NCBI RefSeq assembly: GCF_013035425.1
Contig: NZ_WQHX01000016.1
Span: 1-35,504, forward strand
Direction of reading: 5' to 3'
DNA length: 35,504 nt
Origin: Ruegeria arenilitoris
GTDB taxonomy: Bacteria; Pseudomonadota; Alphaproteobacteria; Rhodobacterales; Rhodobacteraceae
Numbering within the stretch: the stretch's first letter is position 1; the number at the start of each line of letters is the position of its first letter. Below are positions 1 to 8,160 of the stretch, piece by piece. The position numbers were made by a program, and so were the translations under genes. The notes below the pieces were generated by a model. It worked only from the letters and a program-made list of their open reading frames with translations. It did no database searches and was not told the DNA's origin.

Positions 1-386
1 AGATCTTCAACAAAAACTCGACCAACAATGCACTTCAGATGAGCTTTCTGCGGAAGAAATTTTTTGAGCAGGAATTGAAAGCCCGTTTAGCCCGCGGTTT
101 TCATGTCTGAACTGGATGCGGCGAAAGCGCGGTTTAGGTTCCGACCAAAACTAAGCTTGTGAACGACTAGTCTGACGAAAACTGCCGAAATACAGAGTAT
201 CACTTTCCGCGAGTGCGAACGAATGCTGCGTTAGCAACATGTCTAAACATCAATGTCTGGAAAGTCCGCATACCGGTCATCTAACGCAAATAATCCAAAG
301 TCTGGTATCCGAAGGAGCGGCCGTTCGCGCCTAAACTTCGGAACCCGTTTTGAGATGACGAACGGCTGCTGCCGTCCGTCAAACCG
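1..386. other. left-edge region without a confident gene
   Basis: No convincing complete gene is visible. Two plus-strand frames are open from the window edge, one ending at a TGA near position 67 and one near position 110. Either could be the C-terminal tail of a gene that begins outside the window, but nothing recognisable can be read from so few residues. An 87-codon open frame at 253-516 overlaps the recombinase on the opposite strand, has an odd composition and is probably a shadow. The only structural element seen is the hairpin at 357-380, listed separately. Confidence 0.4.
357..380 (-). terminator. strong hairpin just downstream of the recombinase gene
   Basis: Arms GACGAACGGC (357-366) and GCCGTCCGTC (371-380) enclose a 4-nt loop. 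Read on the minus strand the one mismatch becomes a G-U pair, so all ten positions pair. It starts about 7 nt after the recombinase stop codon at 387-389. There is no T-run after the stem, so it may be a transcript-end stabiliser or a Rho-assisted terminator rather than a classical intrinsic terminator. Confidence 0.5.
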
Positions 387-1019
387 TCAGATGTCGATCT
401 TCTCCGAGATGCTCAACGCGTCGTCGAGTTCGACCCCAAGGTACCTGACCGTGCTATCAACCTTGGTGTGTCCAAGCAGGAGTTGGACGGCCCGAAGGTT
501 GCCAGTCTTCCGATAGATCAGCGCAGCTTTTGTCCGCCGAAGAGAATGCGTTCCGTACCCACAAGGATCCAGTCCGATGACCGACACCCAGCTGCGCACG
601 AGACGTGCGTATTGCCGAGTCGAAATGTGCGATGAACTGTGGAACCTGCTTGGAAAGAGGAACTCGCGACCAAGCATGTCGGGCGATCTGACCCACTCAA
701 AAATCGATCTTCGCGTGTTCTCGGACACTTCGAACTGAACTGGCCTGCCTGTCTTGCTCTGGACGATCGATACGCGGTCTCGAACTGCTCCGGCAACGAC
801 GAGATCCACCACTTTCAGGCGAACAAGATCACAACCGCGAAGTTTGCTGTCGATAGCGAGATTGAACAGCACAAGGTTGCGCGGGTTCCCGGCGAGTTCG
901 AGCCGTGCCCGAATTGCCCAAACCTGTCTTGGCAGGAGTGGACGTTTCTGACCAATTAGTCGGTTCTTGTTCCACGGCGGCTGAGACGGTCTGATTATTG
1001 GAAGCTGAATACTGGACAT
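387..1019 (-). CDS. short tyrosine recombinase / phage integrase family
   Basis: Predicted site-specific recombinase that cuts and rejoins DNA through a covalent phosphotyrosine. The residues of the catalytic domain can be read in order: Arg in SKLRGCDL, Lys in QSKTGRP, His and Arg in THSLRR, His in LLGHTK and the nucleophilic Tyr in VRYLG near the C-terminus. At about 210 residues it has only a short N-terminal part and no full core-binding domain, like the small integrase-like proteins common in alphaproteobacteria. The ATG at 1019 was preferred to the more upstream ATG at 1061 because the extra residues are low-complexity and unlike the family. No attachment-site repeat or tRNA was found beside it, so an associated mobile element is not demonstrated. 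Confidence 0.8.
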   Translation of the reverse strand: MSSIQLPIIRPSQPPWNKNRLIGQKRPLLPRQVWAIRARLELAGNPRNLVLFNLAIDSKLRGCDLVRLKVVDLVVAGAVRDRVSIVQSKTGRPVQFEVSENTRRSIFEWVRSPDMLGREFLFPSRFHSSSHISTRQYARLVRSWVSVIGLDPCGYGTHSLRRTKAALIYRKTGNLRAVQLLLGHTKVDSTVRYLGVELDDALSISEKIDI

Positions 1020-1338
1020 GGTGAAGTCTCCATCCAGCCCTCCCACACCAGGCATCGGCACCCTGCCAACCAGCGCACTTTACTGTCTTTGCCATCATAG
1101 AAACCGATCGCGCGCATCTCAAACTGCAGTTTAAAACACTCAATGGCCGCTTCTGATAAAGTCGGACGTCCGATGAAAAACGAGCCTATGACCACAATGC
1201 GGACGAACCAGACAGTCGGGTCGCAAGCTTCAACGTCAACAAACGGCCCTTAACGGATTATCAGCAGCCTTTAGCATTACTGCGGTCGCAATCCGCAAAA
1301 CCGCCATTCGCTGCGACAGGAAAAAGCAAAGCGAAAAG
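1020..1338. other. intergenic region, no confident gene
   Basis: About 320 bp between the recombinase and the RES-domain gene. Short open frames exist on the minus strand (for example 995-1195) but have no recognisable domain. In particular, no Xre/DUF2384-type antitoxin, which would be expected next to a RES toxin, can be read here. A short GC-rich inverted repeat (TGCGG/CCGCA, 1281-1297) is present but not persuasive as a terminator. Confidence 0.4.
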
Positions 1339-1923
1339 TCATCGATAGTCCGGCAGGACGGTAACCGGTTTCACTTCACTACGCCGAAATACGCCAGGTG
1401 CGCTCGCCTCGTTCCATCGAAAAAGAGTGATGTGCCAAAGGCCCGGGCGCCTTCGTGAGGGATCAATCAATCCGATATGCCCGTCTGCTCTGATCCGATC
1501 AGCAGCGAACCATGAGGACGGATCCCTACCGGCAGCTACGAGTTTGCGCCAGGGTTGACTGGCAAGCGCATAGATATCTGCGGCTTCGGGGCTGCGCAAA
1601 TCGAACAACGCGCATTGTTCCACCTCGAAAGTCAACACAACCCGCGGGCGATCATCCTTCCTGACGTCCTGACCAATAGCGACTTTTGCGCTTTCGACAT
1701 CAGGGCTCAGATACAAAGCGTCCTGCCCCCGGCGATTGAACCGGGCGGGTGGGCGATCCGGTGCGCCGCGCATGAGGTGAACGTCTGGGTCATCGGCCCA
1801 AACAATCTTTACGAATTCTCCGGAAACTTCTGTCAGCATAACGGGTGGCACTGATCGTTTGCGCGTCGCGTTATAGGAAAGACGCAGGGCGGCAGGGGTT
1901 TTCCTAGAAAAGAGAAGACGCAT
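1339..1923 (-). CDS. RES-domain protein (NAD+-degrading toxin family)
   Basis: Probable RES-family protein of 194 residues. Family members are toxins that consume NAD+ by phosphorolysis or hydrolysis and are usually neutralised by an Xre/DUF2384 partner. Family-like sequence is visible: an Arg-Phe-Asn segment around residue 61, then a YLS motif, a following Glu in DVESA, and a late DPSRRRPG stretch carrying the Ser. These would supply the Arg, Glu and Ser for which the family is named. The ATG at 1923 follows an AAGG about 5 nt upstream. The gene diverges from the M81 peptidase with only 67 bp between starts, so no antitoxin gene lies upstream, and none is seen downstream. It may be an orphan or non-toxic member. 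Assignment is by motif reading only. Confidence 0.65.
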   Translation of the reverse strand: MRLLFSRKTPAALRLSYNATRKRSVPPVMLTEVSGEFVKIVWADDPDVHLMRGAPDRPPARFNRRGQDALYLSPDVESAKVAIGQDVRKDDRPRVVLTFEVEQCALFDLRSPEAADIYALASQPWRKLVAAGRDPSSWFAADRIRADGHIGLIDPSRRRPGLWHITLFRWNEASAPGVFRRSEVKPVTVLPDYR

Positions 1924-1990
1924 GATACCTTGATTGAAATCACCTACTCATGTTTCCTCACATTGTGTTGCATTTCCAAAGGCCTCTCGC

Positions 1991-3532
1991 ATGAAGGTTC
2001 CAAAGATCGCCCTCCTTGGCGCAATTCTCGAGTCAAATCGTTTTGCACCGCCGGCTGATTTGTCGGACTTTAAGTCTCTGACATGGCTTTCAGGCGATGC
2101 TTTGATGTCTGAAGCGAGATCCGCGACACCAAAGCTGGCAATAGAATTTGCAGCCTTTGTCAGGGCGATGGATGCTACGGGCGACTGGACGCCGGTACCC
2201 TGTATCTTGGCAGCCAGCCACCCGGCGGGTCCAGTACGAAAATCTGTAATCGAAGAGGTCATAGCGACTTCGGAAGACATGCTGCGCTCAGCTGGCCCTG
2301 TTGACGCAGTCTACATCTGCAACCACGGCGCGATGGTTGCCGAGCATGACCACGACCCCGACGGTTTGTTGATGTCACGCATTCGGGGAGTTGTAGGACC
2401 GGACATACCTGTCATTGCGACACTCGATCTGCATGCAAATATCTCACAACGGATGGTCGATGCCTGTGACCTGATCGTCGGCTATCGGACCAATCCTCAC
2501 GTCGATCAGATAGAACGTGGCGAGGAAGCCGCCTTTTCGCTGCGCCGGGTTTTGGCGTCGGGCGTCCGGCCCCAAACCGCGCATGTCAAACTGCCTCTTG
2601 TTCCGCCATCCGTGACCCTGCTAAGTGCCGAGCACCCGTATGGCACGCTGATCGACCATGGTCAGCGACGACAAGCCGAAGGTCGAGGTGAGATTCTAAA
2701 CGTATCGATCTTCGGTAATTTCCTTTTCTCCGACACGCCCGACAACGGTCTGAGCATCGTTGTCACCGCGCGTGAGGACCAGAAGGCGGCCAATGCACTG
2801 GCGGAAGAATTGGCAGACATGGCCTGGTCATTGAGGAAGGATTTCGTTCGGAAACTGACATCCGTGACGGAAGCGATCTCAATTTCCGCTGACCAAGCGC
2901 GCACGCCTGTGATTTACTCCGATGCCGGTGACAATCCTGGTGGCGGCGGCAGTGGCAGGACGACGGAACTGTTAGCCGCTCTTCATGCGGCAAAAGTCGA
3001 AGAATGCCTATTCGGTTCCTTTTGTGATCCGGAACTTGCGAACGAAGCCCATGGCATCGGTGTCGGCGGCAAATTCAGGGCACGATTCAACCGGTCTTCC
3101 GATTCCAGCGCTTTCTGGGCGCAATGGGATGTGCCTTTTGAGGCGGATGCAGAGGTCTTGGGTCTCCATAATGGAGATGTGGTAGGTGAACTGGGCATGA
3201 CGGCAGGTCGGAGATTGGCCCTAGGGCCATCCGCTGCGCTTCGTATTGGTGGTATCACCGTGGTGGTGATCACCGATCGCACACAGACTGCCGACCCCGT
3301 GTTCTTTCATATGTTCGGGCTGGATATTGCGTCTGCCCGGACTGTTGTTGTGAAATCCCGAGGCCACTTTCGGGCCGGGTTTTCCAACTGGTTTGGGCCA
3401 AACCAGGTATTTGAGGTCGACACGGGCGGGCTTACGTCGCCAGTTCACGACCGCTGGCCGTTTGCGAATTTGCCACGACCGAACTTTCCGATGGACGTCG
3501 ACACCTCGTGGTCGGCTAAGATGCTGCGCTAG
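1991..3532 (+). CDS. M81 family metallopeptidase (MlrC-like)
   Basis: Cytoplasmic zinc metallopeptidase of the M81 family, named after MlrC, which hydrolyses linearised microcystin. Most members have unknown peptide substrates. Candidate metal ligands can be read: Glu in the N-terminal LGAILESNRF segment, His in CNHGAM, Asp and His in TLDLHAN, and His in YRTNPHVDQ. A second conserved stretch, YSDAGDNPGGGGSG, lies in the C-terminal half. The length of 513 residues is normal for the family. The ATG at 1991 was chosen because the protein then begins with the typical Lys-Ile-Ala-Leu-Gly strand and has AAGG upstream; an upstream in-frame start at 1934 would add 19 unrelated residues. The gene is convergent with the LysR gene and the two share a CTAG at their ends. 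A role in peptide degradation alongside the following importer is inferred from position. Confidence 0.85.
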   Translation: MKVPKIALLGAILESNRFAPPADLSDFKSLTWLSGDALMSEARSATPKLAIEFAAFVRAMDATGDWTPVPCILAASHPAGPVRKSVIEEVIATSEDMLRSAGPVDAVYICNHGAMVAEHDHDPDGLLMSRIRGVVGPDIPVIATLDLHANISQRMVDACDLIVGYRTNPHVDQIERGEEAAFSLRRVLASGVRPQTAHVKLPLVPPSVTLLSAEHPYGTLIDHGQRRQAEGRGEILNVSIFGNFLFSDTPDNGLSIVVTAREDQKAANALAEELADMAWSLRKDFVRKLTSVTEAISISADQARTPVIYSDAGDNPGGGGSGRTTELLAALHAAKVEECLFGSFCDPELANEAHGIGVGGKFRARFNRSSDSSAFWAQWDVPFEADAEVLGLHNGDVVGELGMTAGRRLALGPSAALRIGGITVVVITDRTQTADPVFFHMFGLDIASARTVVVKSRGHFRAGFSNWFGPNQVFEVDTGGLTSPVHDRWPFANLPRPNFPMDVDTSWSAKMLR

Positions 3533-4440
3533 ACGGGCTCTGAGTATTTGTCCTGCGGCGTCGTCAACTTGACAAATTGCATGAACTGGCGGGCAAGCTG
3601 AGAAGGTGGCCTGCCTGATGGAAGTACAAAGCTCGTGTCATAAAAAATGGCGGCGTCAAATGGCCTGACGACGACACCTTCCATCCCTGACGACAACAAC
3701 GGGAAGGGATTGATCAGTGTCACGCCCAAACCCTCGCGGACGAGCTCCAGTGCGGCCATGTTCGTTGCCGTTTCTGCGACTTGTTTCGGCCGAATTCCAG
3801 CGCGCGCAAAGATCTTTTCTGTGATCGCTCGCGTCCCCAGCCTTCGCAGAAACTCGATCAGCGCGACGCCTTCAAGGTCGTGCGGCGTCACCACTCGTTT
3901 TTCCGATAGCGGATGGTTGCTCGGCATGGCGCAGACCACCTGACTGCGGCGCCAAGGCATGAGATGAACACCAGTTCGTTGGATCATCGCACTCGTCAAA
4001 CCAAGATCATAGCGGAGGTCGAGAATGCCGGCGACCAGCACGTCCGTGGCCTGAATATCCAATTGAAGCTGCTTTCCTTCATTCTTCTTGAGAAAACTGG
4101 CCACCCTGGAGATGACAAAGTGATGTGCCAGAGTCGGCGGCACGATCAGGCGTAACGGCTCGTTATCCGGAGTAGCCCATTCTGCGCCCTCAATGTCCGC
4201 CAGCGTCTCGAAAATTGGGTCCAGTTTTTCGTTGAGACGCAAGGCTTCGTCTGTTGGGTCGATACGTCCCGATCGCCGGAGAAAGAGCGATCGCCCAACA
4301 CGGGCCTCGAGTTGTGATAAGGACCGGCTCACGGCAGACTGCGAAATCCCGAGACGCCGCGCGGCGCCGATGGTTGTCCCAGTCGTGATCACGGCTCTTA
4401 GCGACTCGAACTCGCGCAGTCTGTGTCTGTGTTCCGTCAT
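3529..4440 (-). CDS. LysR family transcriptional regulator
   Basis: DNA-binding regulator with an N-terminal winged helix-turn-helix (about residues 8-67, including AARRLGISQSAVSRSLSQLE) and a C-terminal LysR substrate-binding domain covering the rest of the 303 residues. Length and layout are standard for the family. The gene is divergent from the peptide ABC transporter operon beginning at 4622. LysR proteins commonly control the adjacent divergent operon in response to a ligand related to the pathway, so this operon is the likely target. The shared 180-bp region contains an 18-bp inverted repeat at 4494-4511. The stop codon overlaps that of the convergent M81 peptidase gene in a common CTAG. 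The inducer cannot be deduced. Confidence 0.92.
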   Translation of the reverse strand: MTEHRHRLREFESLRAVITTGTTIGAARRLGISQSAVSRSLSQLEARVGRSLFLRRSGRIDPTDEALRLNEKLDPIFETLADIEGAEWATPDNEPLRLIVPPTLAHHFVISRVASFLKKNEGKQLQLDIQATDVLVAGILDLRYDLGLTSAMIQRTGVHLMPWRRSQVVCAMPSNHPLSEKRVVTPHDLEGVALIEFLRRLGTRAITEKIFARAGIRPKQVAETATNMAALELVREGLGVTLINPFPLLSSGMEGVVVRPFDAAIFYDTSFVLPSGRPPSQLARQFMQFVKLTTPQDKYSEPV

Positions 4441-4493
4441 GCTACATTACTCCCCCGGTACGAGCGGCTAAACATCCAAACTCTTGGATTGAT

Positions 4494-4511
4494 CTATGCA
4501 AAGTCGCATAG
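4494..4511. promoter_or_regulatory. candidate operator: perfect inverted repeat in the lysR/ABC divergent region
   Basis: CTATGC and GCATAG form perfect 6-bp arms around a 6-nt spacer, about midway between the LysR start (4440) and the binding-protein start (4622). LysR proteins bind interrupted palindromes, usually of the T-N11-A type. The spacing here gives T-N10-A instead, so the match is suggestive rather than canonical. Confidence 0.45.
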
Positions 4512-4621
4512 CAATAAGTATTGGCAATGATTTTTGCGGTAGCTAGCCTTTTTTAATAGGGCGCGGGATCGGCCAAAGATTCGCCCATTCACAAGCGCCA
4601 AACAAACAGGGAGTCTTTTTG

Positions 4622-6202
4622 ATGAGGAAACTCACATCTGCGACAGCCGTCGCTGTCAACATTTTGGCTTTCGGCGCCGGTGCTGTTTCGGCCGAAAAAC
4701 TAACGATCGGCCTCGCTTCGGAGCCGACGTCACTCGATCCGCATTTTCACAACCTGGGTCCGAACAACGCGATGTCCGTGCACATCTTTGACCGGCTGAT
4801 CGCGCAGGATGAGAAGCAGCGCCTATCGCCGGGTCTTGCCGTGTCATGGGAGCCGATTGATGAATTGACTTGGGAGTTCAAGCTGCGTGAGGGCGTAAAG
4901 TTTCACGACGGAAGTGACTTTACGGCAGACGATGTAGTCTGCACCATGGCGCGCGCGCCGGACGTACCGAACTCTCCATCGGGATACGGCACCTATCTCA
5001 AGGGTAAGGAAGTCGTCAAGATCGATGACTACACGGTGCATTTCAAAACGGCCGCACCTTATCCGTTAATGGGCAACGACATTTCCACGATCCCTGTGAT
5101 CTCAGAAGTGGGCTGCGAAGCAACGACGGAAGACTTCAACGCGGGTACGGCCGCCATCGGCACAGGGCCGTTCAAGTTCCAAAGTTACACGCCGGGTGAA
5201 AGCATCGTGCTGGTACGGAACGACGACTACTGGGGTGATGCACCGATCTGGTCCGAGGTGGAATTCCGCCCAATCACGTCCGGTCCGAGCCGTGTTGCAT
5301 CGCTTCTTGCCGGTGACGTGGACATGATATCGGGCGTACCAACGACCGATATCACAACACTTCAGGGCAATGACGGAATTCAGTTGAGCCAGGGCGTGTC
5401 CAACCGAGTGATCTATCTTCACATGGACCAATTCCGCGAGGATTCACCCTTTGTGAAGGCCAACGGTGGCGGCGATATCAAGAACCCCCTCATGGACGTC
5501 CGCGTCCGTAAGGCGATCAGCATGGCGATCAACCGCGATGCAATCGTTGAGCGTGTCATGGAAGGGGTTGCCCTGCCCGCCGGTCAGCTTCTGCCCGAGG
5601 GGTTCTTTGGCGTGTCTGACAATTTGGACGTCGTGGCCTATGATCCAGACGGTGCTAAAGCGCTTCTGGCTGAAGCCGGTTATCCCGATGGATTTGAAAT
5701 GACAATCCATGGGCCGAATGACCGTTACATCAACGACGCCAAAATTGCCGAGGCAATTGCGCAAATGTTGACCCGTGTTGGCATCAAGACAGCCGTCGAA
5801 ACCATGCCGCGTTCGGTATACTTTGGGCGCGCTTCCAAAGGCAGCCCAGAGGGTCTTCCGGAGTTCAGCTTTATCCTCGTCGGATGGGGCGCGGGGTCCG
5901 GCGAAGCGTCCTCGCCTCTCAAATCGCTGATCCACACCCATGACAAGGATGCGGGCTTTGGATCATCAAACCGTGGCCGACACTCGGATGCTGAAACCGA
6001 CGCGTTGATCGAAGAAGCCCTACGAACAGTCGATGACGCAAAGCGGCAGGAACTGCTCGCCGCGGCAACAGAGCGCGCGATCGAGAACGTGGCGATCATT
6101 CCGACGCACTTCCAGGTCAACACCTGGGCGGCCAAAAAAGGTCTGAGCTACATCCCTCGGACCGACGAATACACTCTCGCGACAGGCGTCGTGAAAGAGT
6201 AA
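4622..6202 (+). CDS. ABC transporter solute-binding protein, family 5 (peptide/nickel type)
   Basis: Periplasmic ligand-binding subunit of a Dpp/Opp-type importer. A Sec signal peptide spans roughly the first 24 residues and ends Ala-Val-Ser-Ala before EKLTIG. The mature protein opens with the family-typical segment SEPTSLDPHF, followed by FDRLIAQDEKQRLSPGLA and LREGVKFHDGSDFTADDV. Total length near 527 residues is normal. The ATG at 4622 has AGGGAG at 4608-4613. It is the first gene of an operon with two permeases, two ATPases and two M20 hydrolases. The family binds di- and oligopeptides, glutathione, opines and other amides, and the hydrolases point to a peptide or N-acylated amino acid, but the actual ligand is not readable from sequence. 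Confidence 0.93.
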   Translation: MRKLTSATAVAVNILAFGAGAVSAEKLTIGLASEPTSLDPHFHNLGPNNAMSVHIFDRLIAQDEKQRLSPGLAVSWEPIDELTWEFKLREGVKFHDGSDFTADDVVCTMARAPDVPNSPSGYGTYLKGKEVVKIDDYTVHFKTAAPYPLMGNDISTIPVISEVGCEATTEDFNAGTAAIGTGPFKFQSYTPGESIVLVRNDDYWGDAPIWSEVEFRPITSGPSRVASLLAGDVDMISGVPTTDITTLQGNDGIQLSQGVSNRVIYLHMDQFREDSPFVKANGGGDIKNPLMDVRVRKAISMAINRDAIVERVMEGVALPAGQLLPEGFFGVSDNLDVVAYDPDGAKALLAEAGYPDGFEMTIHGPNDRYINDAKIAEAIAQMLTRVGIKTAVETMPRSVYFGRASKGSPEGLPEFSFILVGWGAGSGEASSPLKSLIHTHDKDAGFGSSNRGRHSDAETDALIEEALRTVDDAKRQELLAAATERAIENVAIIPTHFQVNTWAAKKGLSYIPRTDEYTLATGVVKE

Positions 6203-6215
6203 CCGCAATGCATCC

Positions 6216-6236
6216 GGGCCGCCTTCGCAGCGGCCC
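6216..6236 (+). other. GC-rich intercistronic hairpin between binding protein and permease genes
   Basis: GGGCCGC (6216-6222) and GCGGCCC (6230-6236) form a perfect 7-bp stem with a 7-nt loop, 14 nt after the binding-protein stop and before the permease start at 6263. There is no T-run. Such stems after binding-protein genes commonly protect the upstream mRNA and reduce read-through, allowing more binding protein than membrane subunits. That role is inferred here. Confidence 0.6.
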
Positions 6237-6262
6237 GCAGCCTTTGCCCAGGGAATGTCCTC

Positions 6263-7240
6263 ATGACCGTTTTTGTCATTCGCCGATTGCTGCAAGCAAT
6301 GCTTGTTGTCTTCCTGATGTCGGTGATTGTCTTTTTTGGCGTCAACATCGTTGGTGACCCGGTCTACATGCTGGTAAGCCCCGACGCGGATCAGGCTGAC
6401 ATCGAAGCGGCCATTCGACGGCTTGGATTGGATCGGCCTATTTGGGAACAGTACTGGTTGTTCCTCAAAGGTGCGGCACAGGGTGACCTCGGCGATAGCT
6501 TCGTCTTCGGTGAGCCCGCGCTCAAACTGATCCTGCACCATATGCCTGCCACGATGGAACTGGCCTTCAGTGCACTCTTTCTTGCCATCGTGATCGGAAT
6601 TCCATTGGGGCTTTATGCCGGGCTCTATCCCGACAGCCCGCTTTCCAAAGGCGTTATGGCTGGCTCGATTCTCGGTTTCTCGCTGCCGACCTTCTGGGTC
6701 GGACTAATGCTCATCATGCTGTTTGCCGTAGAACTTAGATGGGTACCTGCGACAGGTCGTGGCGACATCGGCTCGTTTCTTGGGATTCACAGCAGCCTTT
6801 TTACGCTCGATGGGTTGAGCCACATCTTCCTGCCTGCTCTCAACCTGGCACTTCTTAAGATTTCGCTGGCAATCCGTCTCACCCGAGCGGGTGTCCGGGA
6901 AGCGATGGGACAGGATTACGTTAAATATGCCCGGGCCAAAGGGCTTTCGACCCGACGCATCATTCTGGTGCATGTAATGAAGAACATCATGATCCCGGTA
7001 GTGACCGTCATGGGCCTCGAATTCGGCAGTTTGATCGGGTTCTCGGTGGTGACTGAATCAATCTTCGCGTGGCCGGGAATGGGCAAACTGCTGATCGACG
7101 CAATACTGCAATTGGATCGGCCTGTCGTCGTCGCCTATCTGATGATCATCGTACTGTTCTTCGTGCTGATCAATCTGATCGTCGACATACTTTACTCGAT
7201 CCTCGATCCGAGGGTTCGTTTGCAGGATCAGGGCGCATGA
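6263..7240 (+). CDS. ABC transporter permease, DppB/OppB type
   Basis: Inner-membrane subunit of the peptide-type importer, 325 residues. The first membrane helix is at the N-terminus (FVIRRLLQAMLVVFLMSVIV), as is usual for the DppB class, with several further hydrophobic segments after residue about 95. The cytoplasmic coupling (EAA) motif is seen around REAMGQDYVKYARAKGLS. The C-terminus ends with the typical DILYSILDPRVR. It follows the binding-protein gene after a 60-bp gap with a hairpin. Its stop codon overlaps the start of the next permease (ATGA), indicating translational coupling. It should pair with the DppC-type protein to form the channel. Confidence 0.94.
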   Translation: MTVFVIRRLLQAMLVVFLMSVIVFFGVNIVGDPVYMLVSPDADQADIEAAIRRLGLDRPIWEQYWLFLKGAAQGDLGDSFVFGEPALKLILHHMPATMELAFSALFLAIVIGIPLGLYAGLYPDSPLSKGVMAGSILGFSLPTFWVGLMLIMLFAVELRWVPATGRGDIGSFLGIHSSLFTLDGLSHIFLPALNLALLKISLAIRLTRAGVREAMGQDYVKYARAKGLSTRRIILVHVMKNIMIPVVTVMGLEFGSLIGFSVVTESIFAWPGMGKLLIDAILQLDRPVVVAYLMIIVLFFVLINLIVDILYSILDPRVRLQDQGA

Positions 7241-8160
7241 CCGACACCGTCACAGATCATTCGCTGACCACCGCCAAATCCCCTAAGGTCGAGACGCCGT
7301 TCCAGCGATTTCGGGCCGAGTTCTTCGAAAGCAGGATCGCGACAGCGGCGCTCGGCATATTCCTGATCATCGTTCTTTTGGCCATCCTGGCACCCTGGAT
7401 CACACCACAGAACCCCTACGATCTTGGTCAGGTCAGCGTCATGGATGGACGCTTGCCGCCAGGTTCCGAAGCCTTCGACGGATATACAATGTGGCTCGGC
7501 TCGGACGGGTCTGGGCGCGATCTCTACTCGGCAATTCTCTATGGTTTGCGTATCTCTCTGACCGTTGGGCTTGCATCTGGAGTGATTGCCCTTCTGATCG
7601 GTATGGCGATCGGTCTGGTCGCGGCCTACGCTGGTGGCCGGACCGAAGCGTTCATTATGCGCATCGTGGATCTTCAACTTTCGTTCCCGGCATCGCTGGT
7701 TGCGCTGATGATGGTTGCGGCACTTGGTAAGGGTGTCGACAAGATCATTCTTGCCCTCGTAATTGCGCAATGGGCCTACTACGCCCGCACGGTGCGCGCG
7801 ACCGCGCTTGTCGAGCGTGGAAAGGAATATGTTGAAGCCGCACAATGTCTCGGCATTTCGCGTTCGCGGATCGTCTTTCGGCATATTCTCCCGAATTGCA
7901 TGGCGCCTCTGATTGTCGTTGGCACGGTACAAACCGCCAGCGCGATCTCATTGGAAGCGACGCTTTCGTTCCTTGGCGTAGGACTTCCACAGACTGAGCC
8001 GTCGATCGGGGTGCTGATCGCAAATGGATTCGAATACATGCTTTCAGGACGCTACTGGATTTCCGTTTTTCCCGGCGTCGCGCTGTTAATGACGGTGGTG
8101 TCCATCAACCTTGTTGGCGACCATTTGCGCGATGTTCTGAACCCGAGGTTGAAGAGATGA
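7237..8160 (+). CDS. ABC transporter permease, DppC/OppC type
   Basis: Second membrane subunit, 307 residues. The layout is DppC-like: a cytoplasmic N-terminus, a first membrane helix around residues 40-60 (ALGIFLIIVLLAILAPWI), a periplasmic loop with the conserved WLGSDGSGRDLYS stretch, then five helices and the coupling motif around EYVEAAQCLGISRSRI. The C-terminus ends with the typical GDHLRDVLNPRLK. The ATG at 7237 overlaps the stop of the preceding gene. A longer open frame starting at 7069 would run through the preceding permease gene and is not credible. Its own stop overlaps the next ATG (8157) in the same ATGA arrangement. Confidence 0.94.
   Translation: MTDTVTDHSLTTAKSPKVETPFQRFRAEFFESRIATAALGIFLIIVLLAILAPWITPQNPYDLGQVSVMDGRLPPGSEAFDGYTMWLGSDGSGRDLYSAILYGLRISLTVGLASGVIALLIGMAIGLVAAYAGGRTEAFIMRIVDLQLSFPASLVALMMVAALGKGVDKIILALVIAQWAYYARTVRATALVERGKEYVEAAQCLGISRSRIVFRHILPNCMAPLIVVGTVQTASAISLEATLSFLGVGLPQTEPSIGVLIANGFEYMLSGRYWISVFPGVALLMTVVSINLVGDHLRDVLNPRLKR

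Noticed and set aside
253..516. 87-codon open frame at the left edge
   Set aside because: Overlaps the recombinase on the other strand, rich in Ser and Arg, no family resemblance.
995..1195. Possible small antitoxin near the RES gene
   Set aside because: The short frame has no helix-turn-helix or DUF2384-like sequence and overlaps the recombinase start region.
387..1923. Integrated element bounded by the recombinase
   Set aside because: No attachment-site repeats, tRNA, phage or conjugation genes were found; the recombinase alone does not establish an island.
1991..3532. A dedicated microcystin-degradation (mlr) cluster
   Set aside because: Only an MlrC-family protein is present; no mlrA-type CAAX protease or mlrB-type serine hydrolase is seen, and the M81 family is much broader than microcystin breakdown.
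7069..7236. N-terminal extension of the second permease
   Set aside because: It would be translated from inside the preceding permease gene in another frame; the ATGA overlap at 7237 is the standard arrangement.
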